NCBI RefSeq assembly: GCF_001645185.1
Contig: NZ_LXTQ01000001.1
Location: 124,001 to 188,000, forward strand
Direction of reading: 5' to 3'
DNA from: Methylobacillus sp. MM3
GTDB taxonomy: Bacteria; Pseudomonadota; Gammaproteobacteria; Burkholderiales; Methylophilaceae
DNA length: 64,000 nt
Below are positions 39,758 through 49,353 of this stretch, in pieces. The notes below the pieces were generated by a model. That model was given only the letters and a program-made list of their open reading frames with translations, did not search any database and was not told the DNA's origin. The position numbers were made by a program, and so were the translations under genes. Position 1 is the stretch's first letter. Each line of letters begins with the position of its first letter.

Positions 39758-41176
39758 TCAAATGCCTTCGTGCGCAGCGATGGCAGCCGAAATTGCGGCC
39801 GCGATCAATTCGGGCGGCAACTCGGTTTCGTAGTTAATCAGTTCGGGATGTGCTTCGACAAAGCTAGTGTCGAAGTCGGCTCCCCTGAAATCCGGATGTT
39901 TAAGGATTTCCTGATAGTAAGGGATCGTGGTCTTGACGCCGTAAACCACCATGTCGCTCAATGCGCGGCGGCCACGTTCGACCACGCCTTCCCAGGTCAG
40001 CGCCCAGACAGTCAGCTTGGCGCACATGGAGTCGTAGTAGGGCGGGATTACGTAGCCGCTGTACATGGCGGCATCGACACGCACACCGGGTCCGCCCGGC
40101 GAGTAATAGCGCGTAATCTTGCCGAAACTGGGTAAAAATCCGTTCTTCGGATCTTCGGCATTGATACGGAACTCCATTGCATAGCCGCGGAATTTGACGT
40201 CTTCCTGCTGATATTGCAGTTTAAGGCCGTCCGCAATGCGGATTTGCTCCTGCACGATGTCGATGCCGGTAATGGTCTCCGTCACCGTGTGCTCGACCTG
40301 CAGGCGCGTATTCATTTCCATGAAATAGAAATTGTTGTCCTGATCCAGCAGGAATTCGACCGTACCGGCATTCTTGTAATCGACTGCTTTGGCCGCCTTG
40401 ACTGCCAGTTTTCCGATGTATTCGCGCTGCGCCTGCGACAATTGCGGCGACGGGGCAATTTCGATCAGCTTCTGGTTGCGACGCTGGATGGAGCAGTCGC
40501 GCTCAAACAGATGGATCGCGTTGCCGTGTCCATCGGCGAGAATCTGGACCTCGATATGGCGCGGGTTAACCACGCACTTTTCGAGGAACACTTCGGGCTT
40601 GCCGAATGCTTTGCTCGCTTCGGAAATCACTCGTTCGTAATTACCGAGCAATTCCTTTTCGTTGTTGCAGCGGCGAATGCCGCGGCCGCCGCCGCCATTG
40701 GTGGCCTTGAGCATAATCGGATAGCCGATCTTCTTCGCCAGTGCGACTGCTTCTTCGACGTTTTCCAGGTTGCCATCACTACCCGGCACACAGGGAATGC
40801 CCGCGGCGATCATCGCATTACGGGCCTGGATCTTGTCGCCCATCTGGCGAATGACGTTGGCATTCGGTCCGATGAACTTGATTCCGCGTCGCGCACAGAT
40901 TTCAGCCAGCTCGGGATTTTCAGAGAGGAATCCGTAACCAGGGTGCAGGGCGTCGCAACCGGACGCAACAGCCAGGTTAACGATATTATGCGCATTCAGA
41001 TAGCCGACGACCGGGTCTGAGCCGATGTTATAGGCTTCGTCCGCTTTCTTGACGTGCAGGGCGTGACGATCCGCATCGGTATAAATAGCTACCGACTCGA
41101 TGCCCATTTCCGAGCAGGCGCGGACAATGCGAACCGCGATTTCGCCACGATTGGCTACGAGGATTTTCTTGATCAC
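39758..41176 (-). CDS. pycA: Pyruvate carboxylase subunit A (biotin carboxylase)
   Basis: A 472-residue ATP-grasp biotin carboxylase. Motifs are KKILVANRGEIAVRIVRAC at the N-terminus, HPGYGFLSENPELAEIC, the glycine loop KATNGGGGRGIRRC, ERDCSIQRRNQKLIEIAPSP, and EMNTRLQVEHTVTE with the catalytic Arg. It is paired with pycB 28 bp downstream, so it is probably the pyruvate enzyme rather than acetyl-CoA carboxylase AccC. The frame is open to 41248, but that would run into the divergent yceD gene; the GTG at 41176 matches the family start. Confidence 0.88.
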   Translation of the reverse strand: MIKKILVANRGEIAVRIVRACSEMGIESVAIYTDADRHALHVKKADEAYNIGSDPVVGYLNAHNIVNLAVASGCDALHPGYGFLSENPELAEICARRGIKFIGPNANVIRQMGDKIQARNAMIAAGIPCVPGSDGNLENVEEAVALAKKIGYPIMLKATNGGGGRGIRRCNNEKELLGNYERVISEASKAFGKPEVFLEKCVVNPRHIEVQILADGHGNAIHLFERDCSIQRRNQKLIEIAPSPQLSQAQREYIGKLAVKAAKAVDYKNAGTVEFLLDQDNNFYFMEMNTRLQVEHTVTETITGIDIVQEQIRIADGLKLQYQQEDVKFRGYAMEFRINAEDPKNGFLPSFGKITRYYSPGGPGVRVDAAMYSGYVIPPYYDSMCAKLTVWALTWEGVVERGRRALSDMVVYGVKTTIPYYQEILKHPDFRGADFDTSFVEAHPELINYETELPPELIAAAISAAIAAHEGI

Positions 41177-41190
41177 TGGAGACCCGATTT

Positions 41191-41219
41191 TTGACACAAA
41201 AACCGGCTGATTGTACCAT
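41191..41219 (+). promoter_or_regulatory. Sigma-70 promoter for yceD-rpmF
   Basis: A perfect TTGACA (41191-41196), a 17-bp spacer and TACCAT (41214-41219). The predicted start lies near 41226, only a few bases before the yceD ATG at 41229, so the transcript would have almost no leader. Confidence 0.6.
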
Positions 41220-41228
41220 GCGCGGCTT

Positions 41229-41729
41229 ATGACTGAACAGACCAGCATTGACGGACTAGACTTCGCTCGAAAATCCAGCGAGATTCGTGGTACAATCGCG
41301 GTCTTCGATTTTTCCAGATTGAAAGATCAGCTGTTTTCGCCCGAGGGCGAAGTGCATTACAAGTTGTCCGGCCGCCGCGATATGGAAGGCCAGCCTCAGC
41401 TTGAATTGCAAATAAACGGCCATTTCAATCTGGTTTGCCAACGCTGCCTCGGCGCGCTGGCTTTCGACCTCGATGCCGCCGCAGTGTTCATACTGGTGCC
41501 GGATGAAAGTCGAATGCCGCAGCCGGAAGACGAGCGTGATGACGTTGAATATATAGTGGCGGATGCTCCTATTGACGTGCGAGCACTGATCGAGGACGAA
41601 GTGCTGCTGAGCCTGCCGCTGGCGCCAGCGCACGAGAATGTGAATTGCAATGACGCTTTATCGGCGGCAAAAGAACAAAAAGAAAGTCCCTTCAAGGTAT
41701 TGCAGGGACTCAAATTAAACAAAGACTGA
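41229..41729 (+). CDS. yceD: YceD/DUF177 protein
   Basis: A 166-residue DUF177 protein, identified by LVCQRCLGALAFDL (the conserved CxxC), DDVEYIV and LIEDEVLLSLPLAPAH. It is almost always followed by rpmF, as here, and has been linked to 23S rRNA maturation and ribosome assembly in plants and bacteria. The TTG at 41211 is in frame but overlaps the -10 box; the ATG at 41229 is chosen. Confidence 0.93.
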   Translation: MTEQTSIDGLDFARKSSEIRGTIAVFDFSRLKDQLFSPEGEVHYKLSGRRDMEGQPQLELQINGHFNLVCQRCLGALAFDLDAAAVFILVPDESRMPQPEDERDDVEYIVADAPIDVRALIEDEVLLSLPLAPAHENVNCNDALSAAKEQKESPFKVLQGLKLNKD

Positions 41730-41752
41730 AGTTTTTTATTAGGAGCAAGTAA

Positions 41753-41932
41753 ATGGCCGTCCAACAAAATAAGAAGTCGCCGTCGAAGCGCGGTATGCAT
41801 CGTTCGCACGACTTTCTGACCAATCCTCCGCTGGCAGTGGAACCGACCACCGGTGAAGTGCACCTGCGCCATCACGTGAGCCCGAACGGCTACTATCGTG
41901 GCCGCAAGGTGCTGCCTTCCAAGGGCGAATAA
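41753..41932 (+). CDS. rpmF: 50S ribosomal protein L32
   Basis: A 59-residue ribosomal protein beginning [20 protein letters not shown], with [19 protein letters not shown] and the C-terminal [14 protein letters not shown], typical of proteobacterial L32. It lacks the zinc cysteines of other L32 forms. AGGAG lies eight bases upstream of the ATG. It sits between yceD and plsX as in most proteobacteria. Confidence 0.97.
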   Translation: MAVQQNKKSPSKRGMHRSHDFLTNPPLAVEPTTGEVHLRHHVSPNGYYRGRKVLPSKGE

Positions 41933-41953
41933 GTTTTAGACTGAAAACATACG

Positions 41954-41985
41954 CGCCGTCTCGTCATAGAGGCGGCGTTTTGTTT
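41954..41985 (+). terminator. Hairpin with T-run between rpmF and plsX; covers the plsX ribosome site
   Basis: CGCCGTCTC (41954-41962) pairs with GAGGCGGCG (41969-41977) with one G-U pair and a 6-base loop, followed by TTTTGTTT and then directly by the plsX ATG. It looks like an intrinsic terminator for rpmF. Its right arm also holds the only purine-rich stretch that could serve as the plsX Shine-Dalgarno. Confidence 0.7.
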
Positions 41986-43023
41986 ATGGATATTACCGTC
42001 GCAATTGACGCCATGGGTGGCGATCATGGCCCCCATGTTACCGTTCCTGCTGCGCTTCAGGCGCTCAAGCAGAATAACGAAATCAATATCGTCCTGGTCG
42101 GGCTCACCGACGCCATAGAATCCGAGTTGCGGGCTCATGGCGCCAAAGTCAGCCCTCGTCTGCGCATTCATCACGCCAGCGAGGTCGTCAACATGGACGA
42201 GCCCCCGCAAAGCGCGCTTCGCGGCAAGAAGGATTCGTCCATGCGCGTCGCCATCAACTTGGTGAAAAGCGGGGAGGCGAGCGCCTGTGTGAGTGCCGGA
42301 AATACCGGCGCGCTGATGGCAATCGCTCGTTTCGTGCTGAAAACCCTGCCGGGGATTGATCGCCCCGCTATCGCGTCGACACTGCCTACTCAAAAAGGGC
42401 AGGTGTACATGCTCGATCTCGGCGCAAATGCCGATTGCACGGCGGAGCACCTCCTGCAATTCGCAATCATGGGCGCGATGCTCGTGTCCTGCGTTGAGCA
42501 CAAGGAACGTCCCACCGTCGGCCTGCTGAACATCGGCTCCGAAGACATCAAGGGCAATGAAGTGGTGAAGCAGGCGGGCGAATTGCTGCGGGCCAGCCAT
42601 CTCAACTTCTATGGCAACGTGGAAGGCAACGATATTTACAAAGGAACGACCGATCTCATCGTCTGCGATGGCTTCGTCGGCAATGTGGCACTCAAGACCT
42701 CCGAAGGCCTTGCTCAAATGATGGGTCGCTTCCTGACGCTGGAGTTCAAGCGCAACGTTTTTACCAAGCTGACGGCACTGGTGGCGATGCCCGTGCTGCG
42801 CGCTTTCAAGCGACGTCTGGATCCACGGCGTTATAATGGCGCAAGCCTTCTCGGTCTGCGCGGCATCGTCGTGAAAAGTCACGGCGGTGCGGACAGCTTC
42901 GCTTTCCAGCACGCCATCGATACCGCTATCGAAGAAGCCCGTAGCGGCGTATTGCGCCGCATCAGCGAACAGTTGGCGATAGAACACATGCAACCCTCAA
43001 CTCCTACAAAGATACCTGCATGA
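41986..43023 (+). CDS. plsX: Phosphate acyltransferase PlsX
   Basis: A 345-residue peripheral membrane enzyme converting acyl-ACP to acyl-phosphate, the first step of phosphatidic acid synthesis with PlsY. Motifs are [50 protein letters not shown] and [20 protein letters not shown] two codons upstream is possible; the ATG at 41986 gives the standard N-terminus. Its stop overlaps the fabH start (ATGA). Confidence 0.96.
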   Translation: MDITVAIDAMGGDHGPHVTVPAALQALKQNNEINIVLVGLTDAIESELRAHGAKVSPRLRIHHASEVVNMDEPPQSALRGKKDSSMRVAINLVKSGEASACVSAGNTGALMAIARFVLKTLPGIDRPAIASTLPTQKGQVYMLDLGANADCTAEHLLQFAIMGAMLVSCVEHKERPTVGLLNIGSEDIKGNEVVKQAGELLRASHLNFYGNVEGNDIYKGTTDLIVCDGFVGNVALKTSEGLAQMMGRFLTLEFKRNVFTKLTALVAMPVLRAFKRRLDPRRYNGASLLGLRGIVVKSHGGADSFAFQHAIDTAIEEARSGVLRRISEQLAIEHMQPSTPTKIPA

Positions 43024-43973
43024 CCTATTCCCGAATTGCAGGGACGGGCAGTTATCTGCCCGCTAAAATACTTACCAACGCCGACCTCGAACGCATGGTC
43101 GAGACAAGCGATGAGTGGATCGTCGCTCGAACCGGCATCCGCGAGCGGCATATTGCAGCCGACGGTGAATTCACGAGCGATCTTGCCGAAAAGGCTGCTC
43201 GCAATGCTATCGAGGCCGCGAGTATTGCACCTAGCGAGATCGATCTCGTCATTGTTGCCACGACAACGCCCGACCGTATTTTTCCTAGCGCGGCCTGTTT
43301 TCTTCAAAGCAAGCTTGGCATTGCCGGCTGCCCCGCATTCGATATCCAGGCGGTTTGCAGCGGCTTTGTTTATGCCCTGGCAACCGCCGACCAGTTCATC
43401 AAGAGCGGCGCCGCCAAATGCGCGCTTGTGGTGGGCGCCGAAACCATTTCACGCATCACCGACTGGAGCGATCGCAGCAATTGCATCCTGTGGGGCGATG
43501 GCGCGGGCGCGGTGATTCTCAAGGCAAGCGAAGAACCCGGCATTATTTCCAGCCATTTGCATGCGGATGGCACGCACGCCAATTTGTTGCATGTGACCGG
43601 TGGTCCTTTGCATCAGGGCGATAAGCCCTCCATTCAAATGGAGGGTAACGCGGTGTTCAAGGTGGCGGTGAATACGTTGGATGCCATCGTTGACGAAACA
43701 CTGGGTGCCAATGGCATGGAAAAAGCCCATGTCGACTGGCTGGTTCCTCACCAGGCCAATATCCGTATTATCCAGGCAACTGCGAAAAAACTTGGCATGG
43801 GCATGGAGCGCGTGGTTGTTACCGTGGACACGCATGGCAATACTTCGGCTGCCTCCATCCCGCTGGCGCTGGATGTGGCGGTGCGCGACGGGCGTATAAA
43901 GCGTGGCGAAACTGTGTTGATGGAAGCCTTTGGCGGCGGTTTCACCTGGGGCTCCGTTTTACTCAAGTACTAG
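43020..43973 (+). CDS. fabH: Beta-ketoacyl-ACP synthase III
   Basis: A 317-residue condensing enzyme that starts fatty acid synthesis from acetyl-CoA and malonyl-ACP. The catalytic triad is visible: Cys in [13 protein letters not shown], His in VPHQANIRI and Asn in THGNTSAAS, with the substrate-binding start [16 protein letters not shown]. Overlap with plsX and a 12-bp gap to fabD indicate one transcript. Confidence 0.97.
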   Translation: MTYSRIAGTGSYLPAKILTNADLERMVETSDEWIVARTGIRERHIAADGEFTSDLAEKAARNAIEAASIAPSEIDLVIVATTTPDRIFPSAACFLQSKLGIAGCPAFDIQAVCSGFVYALATADQFIKSGAAKCALVVGAETISRITDWSDRSNCILWGDGAGAVILKASEEPGIISSHLHADGTHANLLHVTGGPLHQGDKPSIQMEGNAVFKVAVNTLDAIVDETLGANGMEKAHVDWLVPHQANIRIIQATAKKLGMGMERVVVTVDTHGNTSAASIPLALDVAVRDGRIKRGETVLMEAFGGGFTWGSVLLKY

Positions 43974-43985
43974 AGATCAAAATAC

Positions 43986-44915
43986 ATGAAATTCGCATTC
44001 CTTTTTCCCGGCCAGGGTTCTCAATCGGTCGGCATGATGCAGGGTTTCGGCGACCAGCCGGTCATCCGCGACACCTTCACCGAAGCTTCCGACGTGCTCG
44101 GCCAGGATTTGTGGCGCATGGTCACGGAGCCTAACGAAGAGCTTAATCAGACGGCCAATACCCAACCTTTGATGCTGACGGCAGGAGTCGCCGTGTGGCG
44201 TGCATGGCTGGAGGCTGGCGGAGCCCGGCCATCCGTGATGGCAGGCCATAGTCTGGGCGAATACACTGCGCTGGTAGCTGCCGGCGCGTTGGAGTTTTCC
44301 GCTGCGCTGCCTCTGGTGCGCTACCGCGCCGAGGTCATGCAGGGCGCAGTTGCCGAAGGTGTCGGTGCCATGGCGGCAATCCTGGGTCTGGATGACGAAG
44401 CAGTCCGCGCCGTATGTACCGAGTCGGCGCAAGGCGAAGTGCTGGAAGCCGTCAATTTCAATTCGCCCGGCCAGGTAGTGATCGCAGGTCATAAGACGGC
44501 TGTAGAACGGGGAATGGAAGCGGCGAAGGCGAAAGGTGCGAAGCGTGCCTTGATTCTGCCGGTGAGCGTGCCGTCGCATTGCGCGTTGATGAAGCCTGCC
44601 GCGGATAAGCTGGCGGTTTACCTGGAAAGCGTTGCGGTGAGTGCGCCGCAGATTCCCGTGCTGCATAACGCGGATGTTCAAGCGTATTCCGATGCTCAAA
44701 GTATCAAGAACGCTCTGGTGCGCCAGCTTTACAGCCCGGTGCGCTGGGTGGAGACCGTGCAGGCCATTTCGGCGCAAGGCATTGCCCACGCGGCGGAGTG
44801 CGGCCCCGGCAAGGTGCTGGCAGGCCTTAACAAACGTATCGTGGCAGATATGACCTGCTTCGCGCTGACCGGCATCGAGGCTGTCAGCGAAGCAAAAAAC
44901 CAGTTGAATGCATAA
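43986..44915 (+). CDS. fabD: Malonyl-CoA:ACP transacylase
   Basis: A 309-residue transferase with AFLFPGQGSQSVGM at the N-terminus, the nucleophile elbow AGHSLGEYTALVAAG (catalytic Ser) and the general-base His in VSVPSHCALM. It supplies malonyl-ACP to FabH and FabF. Confidence 0.97.
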   Translation: MKFAFLFPGQGSQSVGMMQGFGDQPVIRDTFTEASDVLGQDLWRMVTEPNEELNQTANTQPLMLTAGVAVWRAWLEAGGARPSVMAGHSLGEYTALVAAGALEFSAALPLVRYRAEVMQGAVAEGVGAMAAILGLDDEAVRAVCTESAQGEVLEAVNFNSPGQVVIAGHKTAVERGMEAAKAKGAKRALILPVSVPSHCALMKPAADKLAVYLESVAVSAPQIPVLHNADVQAYSDAQSIKNALVRQLYSPVRWVETVQAISAQGIAHAAECGPGKVLAGLNKRIVADMTCFALTGIEAVSEAKNQLNA

Positions 44916-44925
44916 AGAGGGAATC

Positions 44926-45663
44926 ATGCAAGGTCAAGTAGCTCTCGTGACGGGCGCCAGCCGTGGTATCGGCGCTGCCATCGCACAATATTTGGGCAAG
45001 CAGGGTGCGGCCGTCATCGGCACTGCCACCACGCAAAACGGTGCGGATCAGATCGGTGCCGCGCTTCAGCAAACCGGTGTCAAGGGTGTTGGCATGGCGC
45101 TGGACGTCAATGATGCCGCGCAAGTCGAGGCCGTGCTGAAGCAGATCGCGGAACAGTTTGGCGATATCTCCATATTGGTGAACAATGCCGGTGTGACGCG
45201 CGATACATTACTGATGCGCATGAAGGAAGATGATTGGGACATGGTGCTTTCCACCAATCTCAAGTCGGTATTCCGCCTGTCGCAGGCAGTGTTGCGTCCG
45301 ATGATGAAGGCGCGTTATGGCCGTATCATCAATATTTCTTCCGTTGTGGGTCATTCCGGCAATGCCGGTCAGACCAATTACGCTGCTGCCAAGGCCGGCA
45401 TGACCGGTTTTACCAAATCGCTGGCACAGGAAGTCGGCAGCCGCGGCATTACCGTCAATTGCGTTGCGCCTGGATTTATCGATACCGACATGACGCGCGA
45501 GTTGGCGGAAGAGCAGCGCACTCGTCTGTTGCAACAGATTCCGCTGGGCCGCCTCGGCCAGGTAGAAGATATTGCGGCAGCCGTGGCGTTTCTCGCTTCA
45601 CCTGCTGCCGGGTATGTTTCCGGTGAAACGCTGCACGTTAATGGCGGCATGTACATGGCGTAA
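44926..45663 (+). CDS. fabG: 3-oxoacyl-ACP reductase
   Basis: A 245-residue short-chain dehydrogenase using NADPH. The cofactor motif is TGASRGIGAAIAQYL, NNAGVTRD is the structural motif, and the Ser-Tyr-Lys catalytic set is in NISSVVGHSGNAGQTNYAAAKAG (Ser and YxxxK at about residues 137-155). An ATG at 44908 overlaps the fabD stop, but GAGGG before the ATG at 44926 marks the start. Confidence 0.96.
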   Translation: MQGQVALVTGASRGIGAAIAQYLGKQGAAVIGTATTQNGADQIGAALQQTGVKGVGMALDVNDAAQVEAVLKQIAEQFGDISILVNNAGVTRDTLLMRMKEDDWDMVLSTNLKSVFRLSQAVLRPMMKARYGRIINISSVVGHSGNAGQTNYAAAKAGMTGFTKSLAQEVGSRGITVNCVAPGFIDTDMTRELAEEQRTRLLQQIPLGRLGQVEDIAAAVAFLASPAAGYVSGETLHVNGGMYMA

Positions 45664-45675
45664 TACGCCGCTTTT

Positions 45676-45703
45676 TTGAATTCCTCGGGAGTTTTGCTAG
45701 AAT
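45676..45703 (+). promoter_or_regulatory. Sigma-70 promoter for acpP
   Basis: TTGAAT (45676-45681), a 16-bp spacer and TAGAAT (45698-45703), which matches TATAAT at 5 of 6 positions. It lies about 45 bp before acpP and would give the carrier protein its own strong transcript within the fab run. Confidence 0.7.
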
Positions 45704-45717
45704 AGCCCGAGATTTTT
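45684..45717 (+). terminator. Terminator-like hairpin overlapping the acpP promoter
   Basis: CTCGGG (45684-45689) and CCCGAG (45706-45711) form a 6-bp stem followed by ATTTTTT. The acpP -10 box lies in the loop. It could end transcripts from upstream fab genes just where the acpP promoter starts a new one. Confidence 0.5.
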
Positions 45718-45747
45718 TGCTGTAATCATTAGACCAAGGGGAAACAA

Positions 45748-45984
45748 ATGTCCGATATTGAACAACGCGTCAAAAAGATCGTTGCCGAACAACTGGGTGC
45801 CAACGAAGCCGATGTGAAGAACGCATCCTCCTTCGTGGACGACCTCGGCGCCGATTCGCTCGACACCGTCGAGCTGGTCATGGCGCTGGAAGAAGAGTTC
45901 GGCTGCGAAATTCCTGACGAAGACGCAGAAAAGATCACTACCGTCCAACAGGCGATCGACTACGTCAACACCAACGTCAAGTAA
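45748..45984 (+). CDS. acpP: Acyl carrier protein
   Basis: A 78-residue acidic carrier protein, [17 protein letters not shown], with the phosphopantetheine serine in [20 protein letters not shown] (Ser near residue 37). A GGGG-rich ribosome site precedes the ATG. It carries the growing acyl chain for all fab enzymes here. Confidence 0.98.
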   Translation: MSDIEQRVKKIVAEQLGANEADVKNASSFVDDLGADSLDTVELVMALEEEFGCEIPDEDAEKITTVQQAIDYVNTNVK

Positions 45985-46020
45985 TACCACACACTTCTCT
46001 TTTCTTTTCTCGGAGTTGCC

Positions 46021-47259
46021 TTGTCCAAACGTAAGGTAGTCGTTACCGGCCTTGGGATCATTTCACCGGTCGGTAGCAGCGTGGCGGAAGCCTGGTCCAG
46101 TATCCTTGCCGGTAAATCTGGTATTACCAACATTACTAAATTTGATGCTTCCGCATTTGCTTCGCAAGTCGCGGGCGAGGTCAAGGGTTTTGATGTGGAT
46201 CAATATCTTTCGCCGAAAGAGTCGCGCCGGATGGATACATTCATCCAGTACGGCCTGGCGGCTGGGATACAGGCAGTTCGGGATGCAGGGTTGGAGGTTA
46301 CCGATGAGAACGCCGAACGCATTGGCGTCAGCATCGGTTCCGGTATCGGCGGTCTGCAACTGATCGAAGATACCGATCAGGTCTACCGGGAATCAGGTCC
46401 GCGCAAAATTTCGCCGTTCTTCATTCCCGGGACCATTATCAACATGATCTCGGGCAACCTGTCGATCATGTACGGATTCAAAGGCCCGAACATTGCCATC
46501 GTGACGGCCTGCACCACTGCAACGCATGCCATCGGCGATGCGGCACGCCTGATCGAGTACGGCGATGCCGATGTCATGATCGCCGGCGGTGCCGAAGCGG
46601 CGATCACTCGGTTGGCGGTTGGCGGTTTTGCCTCTGCGCGTGCGTTGTCGACGCGTAACGACGATCCTGCTACGGCCAGCCGTCCATGGGACACAGACCG
46701 CGACGGGTTCGTGATCGGCGAAGGAGCAGGCGTGCTGGTTCTGGAAGAGTACGAACACGCCAAGCGTCGTGGTGCCAGGATTTATTGCGAACTTGCAGGG
46801 TTCGGCATGAGTGCCGATGCCTACCACATGACTTCTCCCAGCGAGAGCGGGGAGGGGGCGGCGCGCTGCATGCGCAATGCCATGAAAAACGCTGGCATCA
46901 ATGCCGACGAAGTCGATTACGTGAACGCCCATGGCACCTCCACGCCGGCGGGCGATGTGGCTGAAACCCAGGCGGTCAAGGGCTATTTAGGCGACCATGC
47001 GAAGAAGGTTGCCGTCAGTTCCACCAAGTCGATGACTGGTCATTTGCTGGGAGCGGCGGGAGGAATCGAGGCGGTATTCTCTGCTCTGGCCATACGCGAC
47101 CAGGTAGCGCCGCCGACCATCAATATCTTCAATCAGGATCCGAAATGCGATCTCGATTATGTGCCCAATGTTGCTCGCAATATGAAAATCGATGTGGCCA
47201 TTTCCAATTCGTTCGGCTTTGGCGGAACGAATGGCACCCTGGTTTTCCGTAAGGTATAA
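46021..47259 (+). CDS. fabF: Beta-ketoacyl-ACP synthase II
   Basis: A 412-residue elongating condensing enzyme. The nucleophile is in [15 protein letters not shown], with the two catalytic histidines in [12 protein letters not shown] and [13 protein letters not shown] and [11 protein letters not shown] at the C-terminus. It starts with TTG (46021), preceded by CGGAG; no ATG alternative fits the family N-terminus [17 protein letters not shown]. Confidence 0.97.
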   Translation: MSKRKVVVTGLGIISPVGSSVAEAWSSILAGKSGITNITKFDASAFASQVAGEVKGFDVDQYLSPKESRRMDTFIQYGLAAGIQAVRDAGLEVTDENAERIGVSIGSGIGGLQLIEDTDQVYRESGPRKISPFFIPGTIINMISGNLSIMYGFKGPNIAIVTACTTATHAIGDAARLIEYGDADVMIAGGAEAAITRLAVGGFASARALSTRNDDPATASRPWDTDRDGFVIGEGAGVLVLEEYEHAKRRGARIYCELAGFGMSADAYHMTSPSESGEGAARCMRNAMKNAGINADEVDYVNAHGTSTPAGDVAETQAVKGYLGDHAKKVAVSSTKSMTGHLLGAAGGIEAVFSALAIRDQVAPPTINIFNQDPKCDLDYVPNVARNMKIDVAISNSFGFGGTNGTLVFRKV

Positions 47260-47263
47260 AACG

Positions 47264-47293
47264 ACAAGGCTATCCGCGATAGCCTTGTTTTAT
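47264..47293 (+). terminator. Rho-independent terminator after fabF
   Basis: A perfect 11-bp stem ACAAGGCTATC / GATAGCCTTGT with loop CGC and tail TTTTAT starts 5 bp after the fabF stop. Confidence 0.85.
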
Positions 47294-47539
47294 GCACATC
47301 TGCAAGCATGCGCGCCTGATTTCAGGGCTCATTTGGACAGAAATGGCCGGGAAATTGCAACATATTGAATTAAAAGGGATTTAATATGTGCGCAAATAAT
47401 ATCCAGCAGGAAAAATATCAATTGGAATGGGCAGTTAGCTGCTCTATCCGTATCCTATCCACAGAATTATCCACAGCTTTTGTGGAGTGCTCCGAAAGCC
47501 CGCTCCAGCGGCTTTTTTCGTGAGATGGCGGCTAACGAG
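47294..47539. promoter_or_regulatory. fabF-pabC intergenic region with two DnaA-box-like sites
   Basis: It contains CTATCCACA (47455-47463, one mismatch) and TTATCCACA (47467-47475, exact match to the DnaA box TTATNCACA), spaced 12 bp apart. An AT-rich stretch lies to their left (47355-47420). Downstream is a terminator-like hairpin at 47495-47518. The sites may allow DnaA to influence pabC-mltG-tmk-holB expression, or may be chance. Confidence 0.45.
47495..47518 (+). terminator. Terminator-like hairpin just before pabC
   Basis: AAAGCC pairs with GGCTTT through a short bulged upper stem, and the right arm merges into a run of six T. It stands about 20 bp before the pabC start, so it looks like an attenuator or a terminator for a short upstream transcript. 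Confidence 0.55.
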
Positions 47540-48352
47540 ATGCAGAATCGTTATCTGATCAACGGCAAATCCGAAGGATGCCTGACGCCGTTCGATCGCG
47601 GATTCGCATACGGGGACGGCGTCTTTCGTACGCTACGTGTCAAAGATGGCACGGCTATCGGTTGGAGCAGGCATTATCTGAAGCTTCGCGATGATTGCAA
47701 CGCAATAGGCATCGTCTGCCCCTCCGAAGACATTCTGTTATCCGATATGGCACTCTTGTTCGAGGACGGAGGCAATGGCGTAATCAAGATCATCGTGACA
47801 CGCGGCGAAAGCGCCCGCGGTTATGCAGTTCCTGCACTGGCACAGCCAAACCGGGCGATCCTGCGCTCTGACTTGCCATCCTATCCGGAAAAGAATTTTA
47901 CCGAAGGGGTCAGCCTTCATTTATGCCGCTTGCGGCTGGCAGCCCAGCCGTTGCTGGCAGGCATCAAGCATCTCAACCGCCTGGAAAATGTTCTGGCACG
48001 CATGGAGTGGAATGATCCGGCCATTACGGACGGACTGCTGCTTGATCAGTCCGGGAATGTCATTGAGTGCACTATGAGCAACGTTTTCATGCGTCACGGA
48101 AATCGATTGTCTACGCCCGATCTCAGGCATTGCGGCGTATCGGGGCTCACGCGTGAGCGCATTCTTGAAATTGCGCCCGGCCTGGAATTCGAATGCGCAA
48201 TCGCCACCTTCAACCTGGATACATTGCTTGGTGCGGATGAGGTTGTTATTTGCAACAGCCTTATTGGTGTCTGGCAGGTAAGGCAGTTGGACGAACACCG
48301 TTGGCAGGCGGGGATGCTGGCAAAACAATTACAAAACTTGCTGAATGAATAA
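47540..48352 (+). CDS. pabC: Aminodeoxychorismate lyase
   Basis: A 270-residue PLP enzyme of fold type IV that releases pyruvate from 4-amino-4-deoxychorismate, giving p-aminobenzoate for folate. Motifs are DRGFAYGDGVFRTLRV, the PLP lysine in LAGIKHLNRLENVLAR, and DGLLLDQSGNVIECTMSNVF. Possible starts at 47480 and 47525 are in frame; the ATG at 47540 (MQNRYLING) gives the usual length. Its place between fabF and mltG matches E. coli. Confidence 0.9.
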   Translation: MQNRYLINGKSEGCLTPFDRGFAYGDGVFRTLRVKDGTAIGWSRHYLKLRDDCNAIGIVCPSEDILLSDMALLFEDGGNGVIKIIVTRGESARGYAVPALAQPNRAILRSDLPSYPEKNFTEGVSLHLCRLRLAAQPLLAGIKHLNRLENVLARMEWNDPAITDGLLLDQSGNVIECTMSNVFMRHGNRLSTPDLRHCGVSGLTRERILEIAPGLEFECAIATFNLDTLLGADEVVICNSLIGVWQVRQLDEHRWQAGMLAKQLQNLLNE

Positions 48353-48355
48353 ACA

Positions 48356-49351
48356 ATGCGGTTACTCAATAAATTTCTCATGCTTGTCCTGCTTGCCATT
48401 ATTGCGATGGCAGGATGGGTCATCTATTTTGCAAAGCAACCCGTCAATCTGCCTACAGCTTCGTATGATTTGGTTCTGAAGCATGGCTCCAGTCTGCGCG
48501 GCATTGCACAGCAAATGGTGCGCGAAGGGATTCTGGCCGAGCCCTGGACCTTCATTTTCCTGATTCGCGCGCAAGGCCTTGCCGGCGACATCAAGGCCGG
48601 CAATTACGAACTGCGCGCAGGCATGACCAATTACGATCTGTTTCTGATGATTACCGATGGCATCACCAGCCAGCGCAGCATCGTATTCATCGAAGGCTGG
48701 ACATTCGCACAAGTACGCGAAGCCCTGAATCGGCATGAGGATGTGCGCCATCTTTCCATGCCCATGACAAACGAGGAAATTCTCAGGCAAATCGGTGCAA
48801 CGGAGAATGTGGCTGAAGGACTGTTTTTTCCGGATAGTTATTTCTTCGACAGCGGCATGAGCGATCTGGATATCCTGAAACGGGCGTATGAAACCATGCA
48901 GCGCAAGCTTGCCAAGGCATGGGAAGGCCGTGCGCCAGGATTGCCTTATCGCACGCCTTACGAGGCCTTGATCATGGCTTCCATCGTCGAAAAGGAGACC
49001 GGGCTCGCCAGCGAGCGGCCGATGATCGCCAGCGTCTTCCTGAATCGCCTCCGGATTGGGATGCGCCTGCAAACCGATCCCACAGTCATTTACGGACTGG
49101 GCGAGACTTTTGATGGCAATCTGCGCAAGCGCGATCTGCTGCAGGACAACGAATACAATACCTACACACGGAGCGGCCTGCCGCCGACGCCCATTGCGAT
49201 GCCGGGAATGGCGGCTATCGAGGCCGCGTTGCATCCGGCGCAAAGCAAGGCGCTCTATTTCGTCGGCAAAGGCGACGGCAGTCATGCATTCTCGTCCTCA
49301 CTGCATGAGCACAACAGGGCAGTAACCCGTTATCAACTGAGAAGAAACTGA
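48356..49351 (+). CDS. mltG: Endolytic murein transglycosylase MltG
   Basis: A 331-residue inner-membrane enzyme cutting nascent peptidoglycan strands. It has one N-terminal helix ([19 protein letters not shown]), a LysM-like stretch ([21 protein letters not shown]) and the YceG catalytic domain with [28 protein letters not shown] (catalytic Glu) and [10 protein letters not shown]. It starts 3 bp after the pabC stop and ends 2 bp before tmk. Confidence 0.95.
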   Translation: MRLLNKFLMLVLLAIIAMAGWVIYFAKQPVNLPTASYDLVLKHGSSLRGIAQQMVREGILAEPWTFIFLIRAQGLAGDIKAGNYELRAGMTNYDLFLMITDGITSQRSIVFIEGWTFAQVREALNRHEDVRHLSMPMTNEEILRQIGATENVAEGLFFPDSYFFDSGMSDLDILKRAYETMQRKLAKAWEGRAPGLPYRTPYEALIMASIVEKETGLASERPMIASVFLNRLRIGMRLQTDPTVIYGLGETFDGNLRKRDLLQDNEYNTYTRSGLPPTPIAMPGMAAIEAALHPAQSKALYFVGKGDGSHAFSSSLHEHNRAVTRYQLRRN

Positions 49352-49353
49352 TC

